NCBI GenBank assembly: GCA_002390225.1
Contig: DGOW01000082.1
Coordinates: 124,001 to 188,000 of the forward strand
Reading direction: 5' to 3'
DNA: 64,000 nt
Origin: Gemmatimonadales bacterium UBA4456
Lineage (GTDB): Bacteria; Gemmatimonadota; Gemmatimonadetes; Longimicrobiales; Gaopeijiaceae
Shown here: one piece after another, positions 8,369 to 16,739 of the stretch
How the letters are laid out: every line of letters begins with the position of its first letter
Position numbering within the stretch: position 1 is the stretch's first letter
Position numbers and translations under genes: made by a program
Notes under the pieces: generated by a model
What the model saw: the letters and a program-made list of their open reading frames with translations, nothing else
The model's database searches: none
What the model was told of the DNA's origin: nothing

Positions 8369-8710
8369 GGTGGGGGCAGTTCGCGGGCCGCGGCAACCGA
8401 GGACGATGAACGTGGTTTCATTGTTGTCGACATTCTGCCGGATGGACGCTTTCTGCTGTCGGACCCGCGCGATCCGGGTGCAGTATCAATGGGAGCGGAG
8501 AACCTCGAAACGCTGACTACAGAGCTCGTTGCACGGCATCGCGTACACACAGAGGTAGGAACGGAGACCGTTGTTCTTATCCAGCCGGATCCGGCATCTC
8601 CGGTTCAGTTCACGGTCGACGTGATGGACGTATGCGACCGCCTCGGCCTGGTGAAGAGTCTTCAAATGGACATCGAGGTGGCTTCCCCGACTGACGAGGA
8701 GCCATCTTGA
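8369..8710 (+). pseudogene. ExbD/TolR periplasmic domain lacking its N-terminal anchor
   Basis: The frame opens after TAA at 8366 and encodes an ExbD/TolR C-terminal domain: FIVVDILPDGRFLLS, a helix with ENLETLTTELVARHR, then VVLIQPDPASPVQFTVDVMD and CDRLGLVKSLQM. The first ATG (8489) falls after the first strand of the domain and has no Shine-Dalgarno; no ATG, GTG or TTG precedes it. The usual N-terminal transmembrane helix and its proton-channel aspartate are absent. Its stop overlaps the TTG start of the next gene (TTGA), a sign that this frame was translated. Most likely a 5'-deleted gene, cut off by the divergent LVIVD gene. A shortened product from 8489 cannot be excluded. Confidence 0.6.
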
Positions 8711-9753
8711 TCAGGCCGAAGCCCAAGGGCCGTCAGCTGGGTCCGCGCCTCGGAGCGTGGGCCCTAACCATCGCGTTCCTGCTCGGCGCCGCTGCGAGTC
8801 TGAAAGCGACCTCGTTACCGAGGCTCATGTCGGGCCGTGAGATGATTCGAGAGCTCGACGCTCTGATGCTGGAACGGTTCGCGTTCGCCCAGCCTGAGGA
8901 AGCGACTGTAGAGGAGGAGATCCCCGAGGCGATGGAGGACATAGTCGATGAGGTCTCGTTCGACGATGAAGTCGGGGCCGCTGTCGCCGGTCTGGAAGAC
9001 CTGTTCGGAGACGAGGTGACGCCGACCGTGGCTGCGCGAGATCCGGGCACAGGGTCCGATCTAACGACCGGCATCGCGGCGACCGCAGACGACGCCCGAT
9101 TCGAATCGCTCTTCGGTGCCCGGGGCGACAGTCCAACAGGTCGCATCGGTCGGGATCGTCGGACATCGGCGCGAGGTGGCGCCGGCGGGCTCGGCATCGG
9201 GATCAACGAGAGGCTTGCCGAGCCCGACCCCGACTCGCCGACCTCACCTGCGGCGGTTGCGGAAGGCCCCGATGTCGCTGTGCAAACCGGGATGGAGCGA
9301 GAAGAAGTCGAGGCTCCCACGGTCGAGATCAACGAGTACGAGGCGGAGAGCTTCGATGGTTCGGAGGCTGCGCGCCTCGGCGCCTGGATGCGCTCGAATC
9401 CGGCCGCTCTGCCTGTGGGCGTGCAGGTACACATGAACTATGAGTCCACGTTCCTGACATCCGTGATTTCGTTCGACTCGGGCGGCGACCGCTGGGAACT
9501 CTACCTCATGCTCAATGAGGCGCTTCGTGAGTTACACATTGTGCTGGTGCAGGGTGATCGGTCCGTGTATCTCATCGATCGCGGCTTCCAGGCGCAGAGC
9601 CGGTCGCTACGCGAGGGGACTGTTCGTCGGGCGGGGGGTCGTATCATGGCCGTGGACTCTCGTTCGGGCTCGGCCTCGGGCGATCGGGCGAGTGAGTTCT
9701 ACAACGTGTTCCTCTCCTGGTGGGAGACGACCAAGTCCGATGCTGCTTCGTAA
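8707..9753 (+). CDS. TonB-like membrane-anchored protein, unknown function
   Basis: 348 residues, TTG start overlapping the ExbD-domain stop. A basic N-terminus and one hydrophobic helix (GAWALTIAFLLGAAASLKA) make a single-pass inner-membrane anchor, followed by a long acidic, low-complexity periplasmic region (EEATVEEEIPEAMEDIVDEV) and a folded C-terminal domain (about residues 225-335). This layout resembles energy transducers of ExbBD/TolQR-type motors, but the C-terminal domain is not recognisably TonB. It overlaps the TPR lipoprotein gene by 14 bases, so it sits in a coupled operon. Inferred role: envelope-spanning partner of a TolQR-like motor or of the secreted protein downstream. Confidence 0.5.
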   Translation: MIRPKPKGRQLGPRLGAWALTIAFLLGAAASLKATSLPRLMSGREMIRELDALMLERFAFAQPEEATVEEEIPEAMEDIVDEVSFDDEVGAAVAGLEDLFGDEVTPTVAARDPGTGSDLTTGIAATADDARFESLFGARGDSPTGRIGRDRRTSARGGAGGLGIGINERLAEPDPDSPTSPAAVAEGPDVAVQTGMEREEVEAPTVEINEYEAESFDGSEAARLGAWMRSNPAALPVGVQVHMNYESTFLTSVISFDSGGDRWELYLMLNEALRELHIVLVQGDRSVYLIDRGFQAQSRSLREGTVRRAGGRIMAVDSRSGSASGDRASEFYNVFLSWWETTKSDAAS

Positions 9754-11239
9754 GTGTTTCTGGGTGCTCGGCGTGACCGCGCTCGTGGCCGGCTGTGGGG
9801 GGGGCGGAGCGGAAACGCCCCCACCGCCATCTCCTGTCCTGGAGAGGCTGGTACCCGCGGGCGTCGATTCGACGACAGCCATGGAGGTCGATTCGATCGC
9901 CGATGCGTCGTTCGTGACGGAAGCTCAGGAAGGTCAGGCGTTAGAGCTCCAGGAGGAGGCCCGCCTGATTGTGGAGCGAACCGACTCCATGTGGATTGTC
10001 ATGTCCGCGCTTATCGACGCGCAGGACGCTGTGTCGGAGCCCGACTCGCTGCAGGCGCGAGACGCGGCGACCGAAGGGGGTGTGGCGCTGGTTCAGCTCG
10101 ACTCGCTGATCCGGACCTCAGACCTCGATCAGGAGGCACTCGCTCGCGAGTCCGCAGTGCTCCTCGGCAGTGCCGAGGTATCACTCGAGCGTTCGTTCCG
10201 AATGAACCCCTTCGACACGCGCAGCCGGGTATGGTTGGCTCAGGTGTACGAGCTACAGGCCCGGCGACTAGGGCGCTCGGAGCAGTACCAGAGTGCGATC
10301 GACGAACTGGAAAAGCTCGCGCTGCTGACGCCGGATCAGCATAGCGTCTATGCGATGCTCGCGAACAACTACTTCTACGTGAACAACTGGGATGGCGCCG
10401 CCCTCAACTACGAGAAGGCGGAAGAGATCTACCTCCAGACGTACGATCTCGTAATCGATGATCCCCAGCCTCTCGATTCGGCTATGGTGTACGCCTACGT
10501 GCAGGCGCAAGCAGACATGCACCTTCAGCGCCTCGACGCATCTCGTGCGTCGACGGGCTACGAGCGAGCGCTCTTGTTCGCTCCTACTGCCGAGGATAGC
10601 GCGTACGTGAACGGAGAGCTCGAGTGGATGGCCTGGAACGACCAGAACCTCCGCTCGGCATTCACCCGGGACTCCCTGCTCACGCTGGAACAGGGAGGAG
10701 ACATGGACAGTGCCCGACGCGGGTACGCTGCGCTTATCCCAACGCTCAGTGCCCAGTCGGCGATCGACGAGACCGACTGGCGCCTCGGCATTGTGGACTA
10801 CAATCTCGGTAACGACGTGGATGCCGCGAATCGGCTGCAGGCCTTGATCGAGCGAGCGCCCACCGGACCGGACGGGGTCCCGTCCGCCGACGGATATCAG
10901 CGGTATTTCGACGACTTCGGAACGCTTCTGGTGAATCTCGGGCGACGCTTCCGCGTCGAGCAGCGTGATCGTCGGACTTCGCTCAAGTACTTCACCCAGG
11001 CGACGACCTTTCCCTGGTCGGGTCGGGCCGTGGCGTACTTCGAGTCCGCTCGTCTCGTGCAGGGCAATGTCGAGGCTGGGTTGGAGAGCGCCAACCTTGC
11101 GCTGGCGGAAGAGACCTCGTTGAACGATCAGCAGCGCGGCGACCTGTACCGCCTCCTTGTGGAACTCCATCGGCGTATGGGCGACTTCGATGCCGCCCGT
11201 CGATACCGTGACGCATACCGGGCGCTGCGCGGTGGTTGA
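9740..11239 (+). CDS. TPR-repeat lipoprotein
   Basis: 499 residues from the ATG at 9740, which starts a lipoprotein signal (LLRKCFWVLGVTALVAGC, lipobox LVAGC). The long frame opens earlier at 9515 but that portion is antisense-like. Helical repeats of the tetratricopeptide type cover most of the protein, for example the segments around VWLAQVYELQARRLGRSEQY, YAMLANNYFYVNNWDGAALN and YRLLVELHRRMGDFDAARRY. TPR lipoproteins act as scaffolds for envelope complexes. It lies in a run of overlapping genes with the TonB-like protein (14-base overlap) and the EF-hand-like protein (8-base overlap), so all are probably parts of one envelope system. Confidence 0.75.
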   Translation: MLLRKCFWVLGVTALVAGCGGGGAETPPPPSPVLERLVPAGVDSTTAMEVDSIADASFVTEAQEGQALELQEEARLIVERTDSMWIVMSALIDAQDAVSEPDSLQARDAATEGGVALVQLDSLIRTSDLDQEALARESAVLLGSAEVSLERSFRMNPFDTRSRVWLAQVYELQARRLGRSEQYQSAIDELEKLALLTPDQHSVYAMLANNYFYVNNWDGAALNYEKAEEIYLQTYDLVIDDPQPLDSAMVYAYVQAQADMHLQRLDASRASTGYERALLFAPTAEDSAYVNGELEWMAWNDQNLRSAFTRDSLLTLEQGGDMDSARRGYAALIPTLSAQSAIDETDWRLGIVDYNLGNDVDAANRLQALIERAPTGPDGVPSADGYQRYFDDFGTLLVNLGRRFRVEQRDRRTSLKYFTQATTFPWSGRAVAYFESARLVQGNVEAGLESANLALAEETSLNDQQRGDLYRLLVELHRRMGDFDAARRYRDAYRALRGG

Positions 11240-13010
11240 GCGAATTCGGACCAGCTGCCTCCTGCGTCTCGCCGGCCTGCTACTCGCCTGGCCTGGTGCA
11301 GCACTTCATGCTCAGGTCACCGAGGTTGACTTCACTCAGGTGACGCGGCCCGTGGTTCAGGTCACGGATTCGGTCCTGATCGACTACTTGCTCTTCGAGT
11401 TGTTCGTGGAGCCCTCGACGCTGCCCAGTCTGCTTCAGATCATCGACGTCACACAGAACGGATTTGGTCCGGACGACGTGATGATCGCGTTCCCGTCGGT
11501 CGAGGTCTTCACGATCTCGGCGTTCCTGCCCGATTCGGTGCAGGCGATTATGAGCAGCTGGGCGCCGGACGTCGAGTACCGGATGGACTCCGGCAACATG
11601 TCAGCGTCCGCGCTGGGCTCCCTGATCGGCAGCGAGTCGGACAGCACCCGCATGGCCGAGGGAGCGCTCCTGTTCGATCTCGTGCAGGCGGTCGAACGGA
11701 ATTACCGGGACCTTCCTGTCGCGCTCCTGTTCCAGCGTGACTCCGTCGGCTTCACGTTCCAGCTCTGGGACTACAATCGACCATCGATGACCTACGCGCC
11801 GCGACCCGAGTTCGCGGCCGACACGGCGATCACGGCAGTCCTGCAGATGCTCCGCAACGTGGGATACGTGGCCGGGCGCAACGCGACGGGCACCGGGATG
11901 TCACTGGACGCGACCGGGCAGGCGGTGGTCACCGTAGGTCGAGCGTTGCAGGGTATGACGCAGCTGCCGAAAGAGCAGATGCGGATCCTCGCGGCCCAGA
12001 CCGTCCTGCTCGGCTCATTCGATCTGGATCGGTCGGGTGCCATCGATCAGGCCGATGAAATCGACGCACCTGCCTGTGAGGTGTGGAGCGCATTGAACGA
12101 AGCGTTCCCGAACTACCTGACACTCTACGGCTTCGGGGATACGGGCGATCCTTACGTCGGGGACGTAGTCTTCAATATCTCGGAAAACGTGAAGCCCCCG
12201 GCGTACACCCGCGCTCTTGAATGTCTGGCAGGAGGCGATCCGCCGCCGACAGATCCGGCGACCGTGCCGCCGCCCGAAACGAGCAACCGCTTGCCGGAAA
12301 ATGTCGAGCGTTTTGTGCGGCTCGAAGCGGCCGGGGAGATCCTGGAGCAGGCCGGCAGGCTTGGAACGACCTCTGAGGATTGGGCCGCTGCCGTCCGAGC
12401 AATTATGCAGAATCGGTTCGATCGAGACGCGTCTGGGCTGTTGGATCGAGCCATCGAAATCCGCTCCGTACCGTGCGACGTATGGCAGGCGATGGCGGCG
12501 ACGCATCCAGCCTACCCGTACGGGATGGGCTTCCTCTCGGGCGACCTCTATTCGGGGGACCACCTGGGGGTGGCGGCAAATCAACGTGAAGAGTTGCTGG
12601 CTCGTGCGAGCGGGTGTGTGCAGGTGGCGGTGGAGACGGCTGTCGTCGTCGAAGGTCCTGCCGTTCCACAGGGGCTGAGCAGATTCCTCGATCTGCTCAC
12701 CGCATCTGGCCTCGCACGCTCAATAAGCAGCACCGAGCCCGGTTCGGTTCCATGGGCACGCGCGGTGAAGAGCGATCTGGTGGACCAGTACGATTTCGAC
12801 GCTTCAGGTGAGATCGATCAGACCGACGAGGTGATCATCATTCCGTGCGCCGTCTGGCAGACCATTGCAGCCACTCTAGGTGCGCCGCTTACTGACCTCG
12901 GGATCGGCGGTACCGGAGACTACTTCGCAGATCAGATCGGCATCACGATCGAACACAGGGAGCTGGCCGCCGCGAGGGTTGATGCCTGCGGAGAGGCCGT
13001 CGGGAAGTAG
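11232..13010 (+). CDS. secreted protein with three EF-hand-like calcium loops
   Basis: 592 residues from the GTG at 11232, chosen because it gives a signal peptide (LLRLAGLLLAWPGAALHAQ) and an 8-base overlap with the TPR gene. Three similar blocks occur: FDLDRSGAIDQADEIDAPAC (about residue 263), FDRDASGLLDRAIEIRSVPC (396) and YDFDASGEIDQTDEVIIIPC (520). Each has the D-x-D-x-S-G spacing of a calcium-binding EF-hand or dockerin loop, followed by a Cys and V-W. Blocks are separated by about 125 residues. The N-terminal 260 residues are unlike anything I recognise. Role unknown; the operon suggests an envelope or surface function stabilised by calcium. Confidence 0.65.
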   Translation: MVERIRTSCLLRLAGLLLAWPGAALHAQVTEVDFTQVTRPVVQVTDSVLIDYLLFELFVEPSTLPSLLQIIDVTQNGFGPDDVMIAFPSVEVFTISAFLPDSVQAIMSSWAPDVEYRMDSGNMSASALGSLIGSESDSTRMAEGALLFDLVQAVERNYRDLPVALLFQRDSVGFTFQLWDYNRPSMTYAPRPEFAADTAITAVLQMLRNVGYVAGRNATGTGMSLDATGQAVVTVGRALQGMTQLPKEQMRILAAQTVLLGSFDLDRSGAIDQADEIDAPACEVWSALNEAFPNYLTLYGFGDTGDPYVGDVVFNISENVKPPAYTRALECLAGGDPPPTDPATVPPPETSNRLPENVERFVRLEAAGEILEQAGRLGTTSEDWAAAVRAIMQNRFDRDASGLLDRAIEIRSVPCDVWQAMAATHPAYPYGMGFLSGDLYSGDHLGVAANQREELLARASGCVQVAVETAVVVEGPAVPQGLSRFLDLLTASGLARSISSTEPGSVPWARAVKSDLVDQYDFDASGEIDQTDEVIIIPCAVWQTIAATLGAPLTDLGIGGTGDYFADQIGITIEHRELAAARVDACGEAVGK

Positions 13011-13088
13011 CCCTCTCTGTACACACCGGACCGCCGCACCTCGCGACGGCCCGGTGGGCCCAGGGTCAGAAGCATGGATCGCGCACTC

Positions 13089-13105
13089 GAGGGGTGCTGC
13101 CCCTC
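13089..13105 (-). terminator. hairpin just after the Asp-box propeller gene
   Basis: GAGGGG (13089-13094), loop TGCTG, CCCCTC (13100-13105). On the minus strand it starts 6 bases past the stop codon of the 13112-15838 gene. It also lies in the convergent gap after the EF-hand-like gene. No clear U-run follows in either direction, so this is a weak terminator candidate. Confidence 0.3.
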
Positions 13106-13111
13106 AAATCT

Positions 13112-15838
13112 TTACCTGCGCTGCTGCCACCACTCGTCTTTGAGGATGGTCAGGTGCTTCTCCATCTCCATGCCGTTCACGGAGAGGACGACTCGATAGG
13201 TGCCAGGGACCGCGTCGCTGATGGCGAAGCGGGTCGTATCCCCCCGCTGACGACCGAAGCCACCACCACGGCCGCCCTGGTTTTCGCGCTCGGCGCGGAT
13301 GCGTTCCTGCTCCTCAGCGCTGCGCTCGATCTTCTTGAGCATGTCCCACTGGACAACGTTGATTCCCGATGTCGCCTCGTGTTCGATCTCGGAGATCGCG
13401 ACCTGACCCTGGTAGACGGTCAGCGTAACCGCTGCGTCGGTCCTCAGATGAAAGAAGAGGGACGCACCGGGCTGCTCGCTCTCCCCCTCGAAATTCGCGA
13501 ACGAGTAGTTGGTGCGATCGGTCGCAATCCATTGGATCTCAGGCTCGGGCGTGAAGAAATACGCATCTTCTGCCAGCACTGCGGGGGTGAGCTCAGCCAG
13601 TGGCGCGATGTCCGCGATGTAGATGCCGCGACCGTGCGTTGCGACGATGAGGTCGTCGTCCCGCTCTTGGATCTTCATGTCATGTACGGGGCTCGTCGGC
13701 ATGTCGAGCTTCATGCTGGTCCAGCTGTTTCCGCCTGTGTTTGAGACCCATACCTGGAACTCCGTTCCCAGGAAGAGAAGAGCCGGATTCTCGTGGTGTT
13801 CACGGATCACATTGACCGGCCCGTCTGGCAGGTTGGCCGAAATGTCGGTCCAGCTGTCTCCGAAGTCCGTTGTCTTGTAGACGAATGGGCGGAAGTCGTC
13901 GCGACGGTAGCCCGTGAACGTCACGTATGCGGTACCGAGTTCATGGTGTGACGCTTCGACCCGGCTGACCCAGTACTCCGGGTTGTTCGGGATGTGGTCG
14001 TTCAGGAGCGTCCACGTATCACCACCGTCCTGGGTGACCTGGACGTTCCCGTCATCGGTGCCGATCCAGATCACACCCGCCTTCAGCGGCGACTCGTCGA
14101 TGGTCGTAATGGTCCCGTACTGGATGTTGCCGTCGCCACCCTTGCCGGTGGTCTGTGTTGCTGGATCATTCTTTGTCAGATCCGGGCTGATGACATCCCA
14201 GCCTTCCCCGCGGAAATCGGAACGAAGCAGCATGTTGCCGGCGTGGAAGATCACGTTGCAGTCATGCGGCGAGATGAGGATCGGCGAGTTCCAGTTCCAA
14301 CGCATGTCAGGGTCGTTGTGGCGGACTCCTTTGACCTCGCCCGTGAGCAAATCGGTACGACGGAGCGGGCCAAACTGTGACTCGTTGTACAGGTAGCGGT
14401 TCTCGCACCAGTCGATCTCGTTGTACATGCCGTCACCGCCCCCGACACGCTCCCACTGCTCAAAGTAGACGGGGCCACCAGCCGGGTTCGTGTGATACGC
14501 CATGTGAGAACCGTTGTCCTGCAGGCCGCCCATAACGCGGTACGGGTAGGAGTTGTCGACGCCAACCGCGTAGAACTGAGCAAGTGACTGGAAGTCCGGG
14601 TGGTACCAGTTCTCCCCGCCGTCGTACGAGATGCCCATGCCGTGGTCGTAGCCGAGGATGATGTGGCGGGAGTCCATGGGGTTGATCCAGAGCGCATGGT
14701 CGTCGCCGCCGAAGTTGTACGGCCGACGTTCCCACGTTTCACCTCCGTCATACGTGCCCCATGAGGCGGCGGACAGCACGTGAACGACATCAGAGTCATT
14801 CGGATCGATGATGATCTGGCCGTAGTAGTACGCTGGAGCGCCACCGATCGACTGCCCGTCCGGGCTGACCTTCTCCCAGTTCAACCCAGCATCGTCCGAG
14901 CGGTACACTTCTCCACCGATCATGCCGCGTGACGACATGTGGTCGAGAAGCTCCTGACGGCGTTCGTCGTCCGACATGTCCTCCTTGTTCGCGTTCTCGA
15001 TGGTGACGTAGAGGACGTTTGGGTCACGCTCATAGACGTCGACGCCGATTCGGCCAAGCATCCCTTCCGGTAGCCCCTGACCGATCTGGATCCAGTTCTC
15101 ACCGCCATCCGTCGACTTGAACAGACGGCTGCCCGGACCGGCCAGATCGAACGTGTACGGGAGTCGTACCTTGTCGTAGGTCGCAGCGTAGAGCGTGTTT
15201 GGGTCGGTCGGGTCCATCACCATGTCAACGACGCCAATGTCACGGCCCTCCGACTGGTGGTTCAGGACCAGCTCCCAGCTGTCTCCCCCGTTTGTCGATT
15301 TGTAGAGCCCTCGCTCCCCACCCTCCGAATACAGGGGGCCGAGAGCAGCGACATAGACGATGTCCGGATTTGTGGGGTGGACCACGATCCTGCCGATGTG
15401 CTGAGACATTGGCAGTCCGATGTTAGTCCACGTCTCACCGGCGTCCATCGACTTGTAGACCCCGTTGCCCCAGTACGAGGAGCGGGAGTTGTTCGCTTCT
15501 CCCGATCCGAGGTAGAGGACATCCGAGTCGGATGGCGCTACTGCAATGGCTCCGATTGAAAAAATGTCGGGCTGGTCGTCGAAGAGAACGTCGAACGTGA
15601 TTCCCCTGTTCGTCGTTTTCCACAGACTCCCGGAGGCGGTCGCAATGTAGAAAGTGTGCGGGTCGTCGCTCGGGACTGCGATGTCGACGAAGCGACCGCT
15701 CTGTCGGGTGGGGCCGATCTCGCGGTACTCAAGGTTGGCCAGGGTCGCTTCCGTGACCGACTGAGCCATGACTGGCTGAGCCATGACCGCGAGGCTGGTA
15801 AGCATTACCGCTGCGAACGCGCTGCGGGAAAGGGACAT
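13112..15838 (-). CDS. secreted Asp-box beta-propeller (sortilin/VPS10-like, glycosyl hydrolase-like)
   Basis: 908 residues with a signal peptide ending ...MAQPVMAQS. Many BNR/Asp-box motifs of the form S-x-D-x-G-x-x-W are visible, for example KSMDAGETW, KSTNGGDSW, KSTDGGENW, RSDDAGLNW, VTQDGGDTW, KTTDFGDSW and VSNTGGNSW, giving a multi-bladed propeller over about residues 40-740. The last 150 residues form a beta-sandwich-like region and end in a basic DEWWQQRR tail. Such proteins are annotated as glycosyl hydrolase or VPS10/sortilin-like; none of the catalytic residues of sialidases is evident, so binding rather than catalysis is possible. A paralogue lies at 35333-38527. The SD GGAG is 9 bases before the ATG. 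Confidence 0.85.
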   Translation of the reverse strand: MSLSRSAFAAVMLTSLAVMAQPVMAQSVTEATLANLEYREIGPTRQSGRFVDIAVPSDDPHTFYIATASGSLWKTTNRGITFDVLFDDQPDIFSIGAIAVAPSDSDVLYLGSGEANNSRSSYWGNGVYKSMDAGETWTNIGLPMSQHIGRIVVHPTNPDIVYVAALGPLYSEGGERGLYKSTNGGDSWELVLNHQSEGRDIGVVDMVMDPTDPNTLYAATYDKVRLPYTFDLAGPGSRLFKSTDGGENWIQIGQGLPEGMLGRIGVDVYERDPNVLYVTIENANKEDMSDDERRQELLDHMSSRGMIGGEVYRSDDAGLNWEKVSPDGQSIGGAPAYYYGQIIIDPNDSDVVHVLSAASWGTYDGGETWERRPYNFGGDDHALWINPMDSRHIILGYDHGMGISYDGGENWYHPDFQSLAQFYAVGVDNSYPYRVMGGLQDNGSHMAYHTNPAGGPVYFEQWERVGGGDGMYNEIDWCENRYLYNESQFGPLRRTDLLTGEVKGVRHNDPDMRWNWNSPILISPHDCNVIFHAGNMLLRSDFRGEGWDVISPDLTKNDPATQTTGKGGDGNIQYGTITTIDESPLKAGVIWIGTDDGNVQVTQDGGDTWTLLNDHIPNNPEYWVSRVEASHHELGTAYVTFTGYRRDDFRPFVYKTTDFGDSWTDISANLPDGPVNVIREHHENPALLFLGTEFQVWVSNTGGNSWTSMKLDMPTSPVHDMKIQERDDDLIVATHGRGIYIADIAPLAELTPAVLAEDAYFFTPEPEIQWIATDRTNYSFANFEGESEQPGASLFFHLRTDAAVTLTVYQGQVAISEIEHEATSGINVVQWDMLKKIERSAEEQERIRAERENQGGRGGGFGRQRGDTTRFAISDAVPGTYRVVLSVNGMEMEKHLTILKDEWWQQRR

Positions 15839-15908
15839 GCTGGGTGACTCCGTGGTGGGACCTGTGTTTCGGGGAGCTTTCCCCGATCCTGACAGTCGAG
15901 TTTCTGAC

Positions 15909-15934
15909 CCCTCAACGCCTCGAAGCGCTGAGGG
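15909..15934. other. imperfect hairpin in a divergent intergenic region
   Basis: CCCTCAACGC, loop CTCGAA, GCGCTGAGGG: a 10-bp stem with one A-C mismatch, in the 216-base gap between the propeller gene (minus) and the methyltransferase gene (plus). No T-run follows on either strand. It could lie in the 5' leader of the propeller message. Nothing else is evident in the gap except the methyltransferase promoter. Confidence 0.3.
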
Positions 15935-16019
15935 AAAGTCAGCCTAGATCACGGTGCATGCGTGGGCAATGAGGGCTATGGCGATGGAAGGCTTGCTCCT
16001 CGTTCGGTCGCTCTACGTT

Positions 16020-16048
16020 TTGACAGGTTGGCCGGCCGTACCGACACT
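16020..16048 (+). promoter_or_regulatory. putative leaderless promoter of the methyltransferase gene
   Basis: A consensus TTGACA (16020-16025), a 17-base spacer and a weak -10, GACACT (16043-16048), which ends 6 bases before the ATG at 16055. There is no Shine-Dalgarno sequence. The geometry matches that in front of the MerR-B12 and CoA ligase genes. Confidence 0.4.
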
Positions 16049-16054
16049 CCCGCC

Positions 16055-16738
16055 ATGTCACATTCTGTGCGCTCACATCTCCGTCTGGAGATCGACGACT
16101 ACGACGAAAAAATTCGTCGTTGGATTCCCGGCTATGAGAGGATGATCGGTACCGCGGCGGAGGCAGTGGCGGAGATCAGCCCTGACCTCGTGGTCGACAT
16201 CGGCTCAGGGACGGGGGCTCTCGCGGAGGCTATTCTCGAACATGGGTCGGTGGGTACAGTACAACTCCTGGACATCGATCCCGAGATGCTGAAGCGGGGG
16301 GCACGACGCGTCGAGCGGTTTGACGATCGTGCCCGTCTGATGCTGAAGTCGTATGACCACCCGTTCGAGTCGTGCGATGCCTTCTCGGCGTCTCTGTCGC
16401 TGCATCACATCTCGACACTCCAGGGCAAGGCTGATCTCTTCCGTCGCGTATTTGCTGCGCTCCGACCTGGGGGAGTTTTGGTGAATGGAGACATCAACAT
16501 GCCGGCCGACCTCGACGAGGCTCAGCCGTTGTACGGCTTCTGGGCCGAGCATCAGGTCGCGAACGGGATCTCCGAAGATCAGGCGTGGGCCAACTTCGAC
16601 GTGTGGGCCGGCGAAGACACGTATCTGCCGCTCGTAGACGAGCTAAGTGCGTTGAGGGCTGTCGGCTTCGAAGCGGCCCGAGTGTGGAACGAGGGACCTG
16701 TGGGAGTAGTGGTGGCTCGAAAACCCTCGCGTCGTTAG
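16055..16738 (+). CDS. class I SAM-dependent methyltransferase
   Basis: 227 residues from the ATG at 16055; the open frame begins at 15962 but that extension has no support. Motif I is VVDIGSGTGALAEAIL, the acidic residue ending strand 2 is in QLLDIDPEML, and motif IV/V follows in SASLSLHHIST and ALRPGGVLVNGD. The rest forms a variable substrate lid with several aromatic residues. Substrate cannot be read from the sequence. It is transcribed away from the propeller gene and converges with the pectinacetylesterase-like gene one base away. A probable leaderless promoter lies directly upstream. Confidence 0.85.
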   Translation: MSHSVRSHLRLEIDDYDEKIRRWIPGYERMIGTAAEAVAEISPDLVVDIGSGTGALAEAILEHGSVGTVQLLDIDPEMLKRGARRVERFDDRARLMLKSYDHPFESCDAFSASLSLHHISTLQGKADLFRRVFAALRPGGVLVNGDINMPADLDEAQPLYGFWAEHQVANGISEDQAWANFDVWAGEDTYLPLVDELSALRAVGFEAARVWNEGPVGVVVARKPSRR

Positions 16739-16739
16739 C

